This document shows, in pieces, positions 14,283 through 16,775 of a DNA stretch of 16,775 nt (positions within the stretch are counted from its first letter, which is position 1; every line of letters starts with the position of its first letter). Below the pieces are notes generated by a model. That model did not search any database and was not told the origin of the DNA. It saw nothing but the letters and a program-made list of their open reading frames with translations. Position numbers and translations under genes: made by a program. Source of the DNA: Saprospiraceae bacterium UBA7687 (GTDB lineage: Bacteria; Bacteroidota; Bacteroidia; Chitinophagales; Saprospiraceae); the NCBI GenBank assembly GCA_002482845.1, contig DLGT01000101.1, forward strand, positions 8,425 through 25,199. Reading direction: 5' to 3'.

Positions 14283-14310
14283 ATACTTTTGCCTGAAATT
14301 TGCAAAGTAT
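14283..14310. promoter_or_regulatory. Inverted repeat containing a -7-like box, upstream of FAD-linked oxidase
   Basis: ATACTTTTGC (14283-14292) is mirrored by GCAAAGTAT (14302-14310), with one extra T in the first arm. The first arm contains TACTTTTG (14284-14291), an exact TAnnTTTG match on the plus strand, 153 bases before the ATG at 14445. No clear -33 box precedes it. A weaker match, TAAGTTTC at 14401-14408, is closer to the gene. Confidence 0.3.
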
Positions 14311-14444
14311 TTATGATTGTACTTAAGATAAAATACGTGTATTATTTTTTTTGACCATAAGTGGAATGGGTGTAGATAACCATTGGAAAACTGATGGTTT
14401 TAAGTTTCGTGTAATATTTCAAATAATTATTAATAATAGAAAAA

Positions 14445-16094
14445 ATGGATAGTAATCAAATAAAAAATATTCCAAGTCCATCTAATCCAGTTTGGAAAAA
14501 CTGGAGTGGAAACATAGTACATAACCCTTCATCCGATGGAATAAAATACTATAATATGCCTGCAAACCTCAGTGAACTAAAAACGGTTGTAGCAGCAGTG
14601 TCCAATATTTCGGGTGCAACACTTAGGGTATCGGGACAACGGCATTCGCAGCCACCATTGGTGACAACTGATAATCGAAGTCAGGTCCCACCATTGACTG
14701 CCGAATACCTTGTTGATTTGTCATGTTATGCTGATCTTGGGCCAGACCAAAATCAAAGAATAATACCAGGACCTAATGCCAATCAAGTAACGATCAATAC
14801 AGGTGTTCGTGAAGATGAACTAGATGCCTATCTGACATCAAATAATCAAATGATGTCTACAGTCACCGCTGGCGGCTTTTTTAGTCTGGGCGGTATGACA
14901 GCTGTCGATGTGCATGGCGCTACACTTGATGCACCTATTTTTGCTGAAACAGTATCGGCCTTTAATATTCTTCTGGCTGACGGATCCACTACTACTATTG
15001 ATAATCAGTCAGAAAAGATAGAAGATTGGCATCCGTTACAATTCGCAAGGGTTTCACTTGGTGGTTTAGGTATTGTAACATCTGTCGTACTGAACGTATT
15101 AGACCGCCCTTACGCCACAAACCTAGTAGGCGGCGTCGAAAGGTGTGGAATCAAAGATAAACAGGCATTTGTCCAAACGTTTAAAAAAATACTCACACAA
15201 CATTCTCGAGTAGAAACGTTTTTTACACCTTATGCTACTGATTATCTATGGTTGGGTGCGAAAAATTTTATGATACTTTGGTGGGATGTAGTCACCGACC
15301 CTGAGGTAAAAACACCAAATTTAGCTACTCATGTAGGCACGGCATGTAGCTTAGCAGGGCAAAGTCCAGCCCAATACGGTGCGCCTTTCCTTACAGGAAT
15401 AGCACAATTTGGTTCCATCATAGCCCAAGAATCGCAGTATTATGATATAGCTGTCAATCCACTTGCTGGGCCTGCGGTCATTACGGCATCTGGCATGGAT
15501 GTGATAGAATCGGATGGAAAGGCAGCTAATCTGGCACATTCTGATTTATGGCTTAATGGGGCAGTGGCGGTTATATTTATGTCCTATTTTATTCCAATGC
15601 CTGATATGGATGATGAAGGACTCGGAAAGGTTTGGGATAGCTTAGATGTGGTGTCCAAGATAGTCGTTCCTAATGGCAATTTTCACATTGCAGCACCTAT
15701 GGAATTTCGTTTTGTAAAAGGCGGCGATTCTGCTATGTCTAGTGCCTACACCGACCAGAAAGGTACCATGTTTGTAAATCAGGATTTAATCGCATTTGTA
15801 AAACCGAACTTAATGGCATCCGAATATCCACCGGTATTATTGCAGTTTTTTGCTGACGTAGAACGACAATGGGTAGCTATGGGTGGACTTCCGCATAACG
15901 GCAAAATGTATGGATTCTACGATCCAACTGATGGGTCAGGAACCTATTCAAAGACTGGGCCATTTAATCCAAATTTTTTATCTACCCTTCGACAGCGCAG
16001 AGGTCAAAATATCGAAGCTTATAAAAACTTTAGAAACAGCCTAGATCCAAATGGCGTGTTTTACAACAAATACCTTAGACAATTACTTGAATAG
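14445..16094 (+). CDS. FAD-linked oxidase, sugar-lactone (ALO-like) oxidase type
   Basis: The 549-residue protein has no signal peptide and is probably cytoplasmic. It has the PCMH/VAO-type FAD-binding fold. RVSGQRHSQPP (61-71) is the pyrophosphate-binding loop, with His67 in the place often used for covalent flavin attachment. GGFFSLGGMTAVDVHGAT (143-160) and ARVSLGGLGIVTSVVLNV (201-218) are the other conserved FAD contacts. The C-terminal end (FRNSLDPNGVFYNKYLRQLL) matches the close of D-arabinono-1,4-lactone/L-gulonolactone-type oxidases. The family oxidises a sugar lactone, alditol or alcohol with O2 or another acceptor. The substrate cannot be told, and at 549 residues it is longer than typical ALO enzymes (about 430-530), so a VAO-family sterol or alcohol oxidase remains possible. 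It is divergent from the patatin-OmpA gene and appears monocistronic. Confidence 0.82.
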   Translation: MDSNQIKNIPSPSNPVWKNWSGNIVHNPSSDGIKYYNMPANLSELKTVVAAVSNISGATLRVSGQRHSQPPLVTTDNRSQVPPLTAEYLVDLSCYADLGPDQNQRIIPGPNANQVTINTGVREDELDAYLTSNNQMMSTVTAGGFFSLGGMTAVDVHGATLDAPIFAETVSAFNILLADGSTTTIDNQSEKIEDWHPLQFARVSLGGLGIVTSVVLNVLDRPYATNLVGGVERCGIKDKQAFVQTFKKILTQHSRVETFFTPYATDYLWLGAKNFMILWWDVVTDPEVKTPNLATHVGTACSLAGQSPAQYGAPFLTGIAQFGSIIAQESQYYDIAVNPLAGPAVITASGMDVIESDGKAANLAHSDLWLNGAVAVIFMSYFIPMPDMDDEGLGKVWDSLDVVSKIVVPNGNFHIAAPMEFRFVKGGDSAMSSAYTDQKGTMFVNQDLIAFVKPNLMASEYPPVLLQFFADVERQWVAMGGLPHNGKMYGFYDPTDGSGTYSKTGPFNPNFLSTLRQRRGQNIEAYKNFRNSLDPNGVFYNKYLRQLLE

Positions 16095-16131
16095 AGCAAA
16101 TGCCTTAAAATCATTTGCAGATAGTTGTTAC

Positions 16132-16188
16132 GGGTGTATCCCATTTTTTCATTCAATTTTTATGAAAGTGCAATTTTGAGATACACCC
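16132..16188. terminator. Long-stem inverted repeat between convergent genes
   Basis: GGGTGTATC (16132-16140) pairs perfectly with GATACACCC (16180-16188). Inside, TTTCAT (16147-16152) pairs with ATGAAA (16162-16167). It starts 38 bases after the stop of the FAD-linked oxidase and lies between that gene and the convergent gene ending at 16329, a position suited to a bidirectional terminator. No clean T run follows directly, so a boundary or mobile-repeat role is also possible. Apart from this, 16095-16328 shows nothing gene-like. Confidence 0.35.
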
Positions 16189-16328
16189 ATTACTTCTTTT
16201 GAAAACGGAAAGATTTTATCACAGAAGTGACTTATATAACTTCATTTCCACTTTTAAAGATAAGAATTCTTTCCACAAAACTTTTTTTCAGAAGTCAGAT
16301 GCATACAAAAAGTTAAACAAATTATAAA

Positions 16329-16775
16329 TCAGTCCCCACCCCGCACAGACAAAACAACAGAAACAGGTTTGTGGTCGCTTGTTTTTTGATTACGGTTGAG
16401 TGTAGCATTTACAAGGTCATGAATTTCGTGTTCCACCTTTCCTGCTTTGGGTTCTACGCATACATTTGGCAATGTCCAATTTACCATTGCTTGTGTAAAC
16501 ATGATATGATCTATGAGAATCTTTTCTTTACTTCCTGTCACAAAATCGTCAACTGCATAACTCCACCTTAAAAGCTCGCTAAAATCAAATAAAGCATGAT
16601 TTAAAAATTGAGATGCCCTAAAAATATCGCCCTGAATATTATTTAGCAAATCAAAATGCAAATAGAGCGACTCAAAATATTCTTTACCTGGACCATCATT
16701 CAGATCACCTAAGATAAAGATAGCAGGGTTTTCAACTTGTTCAAATTTTTGCTCTATGTAACGACGTACATTACT
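16329..16775 (-). CDS. Endonuclease/exonuclease/phosphatase family protein, N-terminus cut by window edge
   Basis: The frame is open from the right edge to the stop at 16329, giving the last 148 residues. The half-domain carries three EEP motifs in order: IFILGDLNDGPG (Asp and Asn of the GDxN motif), ILIDHIMFT (the RIDYI-like strand) and TSDHKPVSVVL (catalytic SDH). This identifies a DNase I-like metal-dependent phosphoesterase, probably a nuclease. Whether it has a signal peptide is not visible. It is distinct from the EEP protein at 2651, having a long insert between GDLND and IDH. It is convergent with the FAD-linked oxidase. A shorter reading from an internal ATG at 16661 would lose the GDLND motif and is rejected. 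Confidence 0.85.
   Translation of the reverse strand, partial: SNVRRYIEQKFEQVENPAIFILGDLNDGPGKEYFESLYLHFDLLNNIQGDIFRASQFLNHALFDFSELLRWSYAVDDFVTGSKEKILIDHIMFTQAMVNWTLPNVCVEPKAGKVEHEIHDLVNATLNRNQKTSDHKPVSVVLSVRGGD

Noticed and set aside
15351..16571. Minus-strand ORF at 15351-15539 and plus-strand ORF at 16371-16571
   Set aside because: The first is antisense to the FAD-linked oxidase and the second antisense to the partial EEP gene. Neither has coding character.
16329..16661. Minus-strand 110-residue ORF starting at an internal ATG
   Set aside because: The frame is open to the right edge, and the upstream part contains the GDLND motif, so the real gene is the longer partial EEP protein.

Overview
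The window looks like a piece of a Bacteroidota chromosome, most like a Saprospiria- or Cytophagia-type marine bacterium. The signs are a PorP/SprF-type type IX secretion protein, PKD-domain secreted proteins, signal peptides that end in S-Q or G-Q, starts without Shine-Dalgarno sequences, and promoter-like sequences of the TTTG / TAnnTTTG type. No tRNA, rRNA, CRISPR array or complete insertion sequence was seen. The lineage is inferred from these traits, not from a marker gene.

Left part (1-3490). On the minus strand a PorP/SprF outer-membrane protein overlaps the start of a PKD-repeat secreted protein that runs off the left edge. A 712-base gene-free stretch (1939-2650) follows. It holds a good minus-strand promoter for PorP, a good plus-strand promoter followed by two perfect hairpins and a T run (a possible small RNA), and several AT-rich palindromes. 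On the plus strand comes a secreted nuclease of the endonuclease/exonuclease/phosphatase (EEP) family.

Centre-left (3511-8742). Four very AT-rich plus-strand genes overlap head to tail, and a fifth gene follows 23 bases later. They encode a four-helix inner-membrane coiled-coil protein, a Cys-rich lipoprotein with a von Willebrand A (vWA)-like domain, an exported coiled-coil protein, an outer-membrane beta-barrel and a small four-helix membrane protein. Taken together the predicted locations span the envelope. I do not recognise this as a known system, and it is the best candidate here for something undescribed.

Centre (8743-11520). After a stretch with apparent gene remnants comes a small ORF, a HipA-like kinase lacking the usual N-terminal subdomain, and a DUF3037-like partner. 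Then there is a 671-base gene-free stretch with several stable hairpins, of higher GC than the neighbouring AT-rich operon, and traces of a decayed minus-strand reading frame.

Right part (11521-16775). A minus-strand 842-residue protein joins about nine membrane helices, a patatin-like phospholipase domain and a C-terminal OmpA peptidoglycan-binding domain, an unusual architecture. It is divergent from an FAD-linked oxidase of the sugar-lactone oxidase type. The intergenic region between them carries three palindromes, one identical over 18 bases to a palindrome at 2270. At the right edge is the C-terminal half of a second EEP-family protein on the minus strand.
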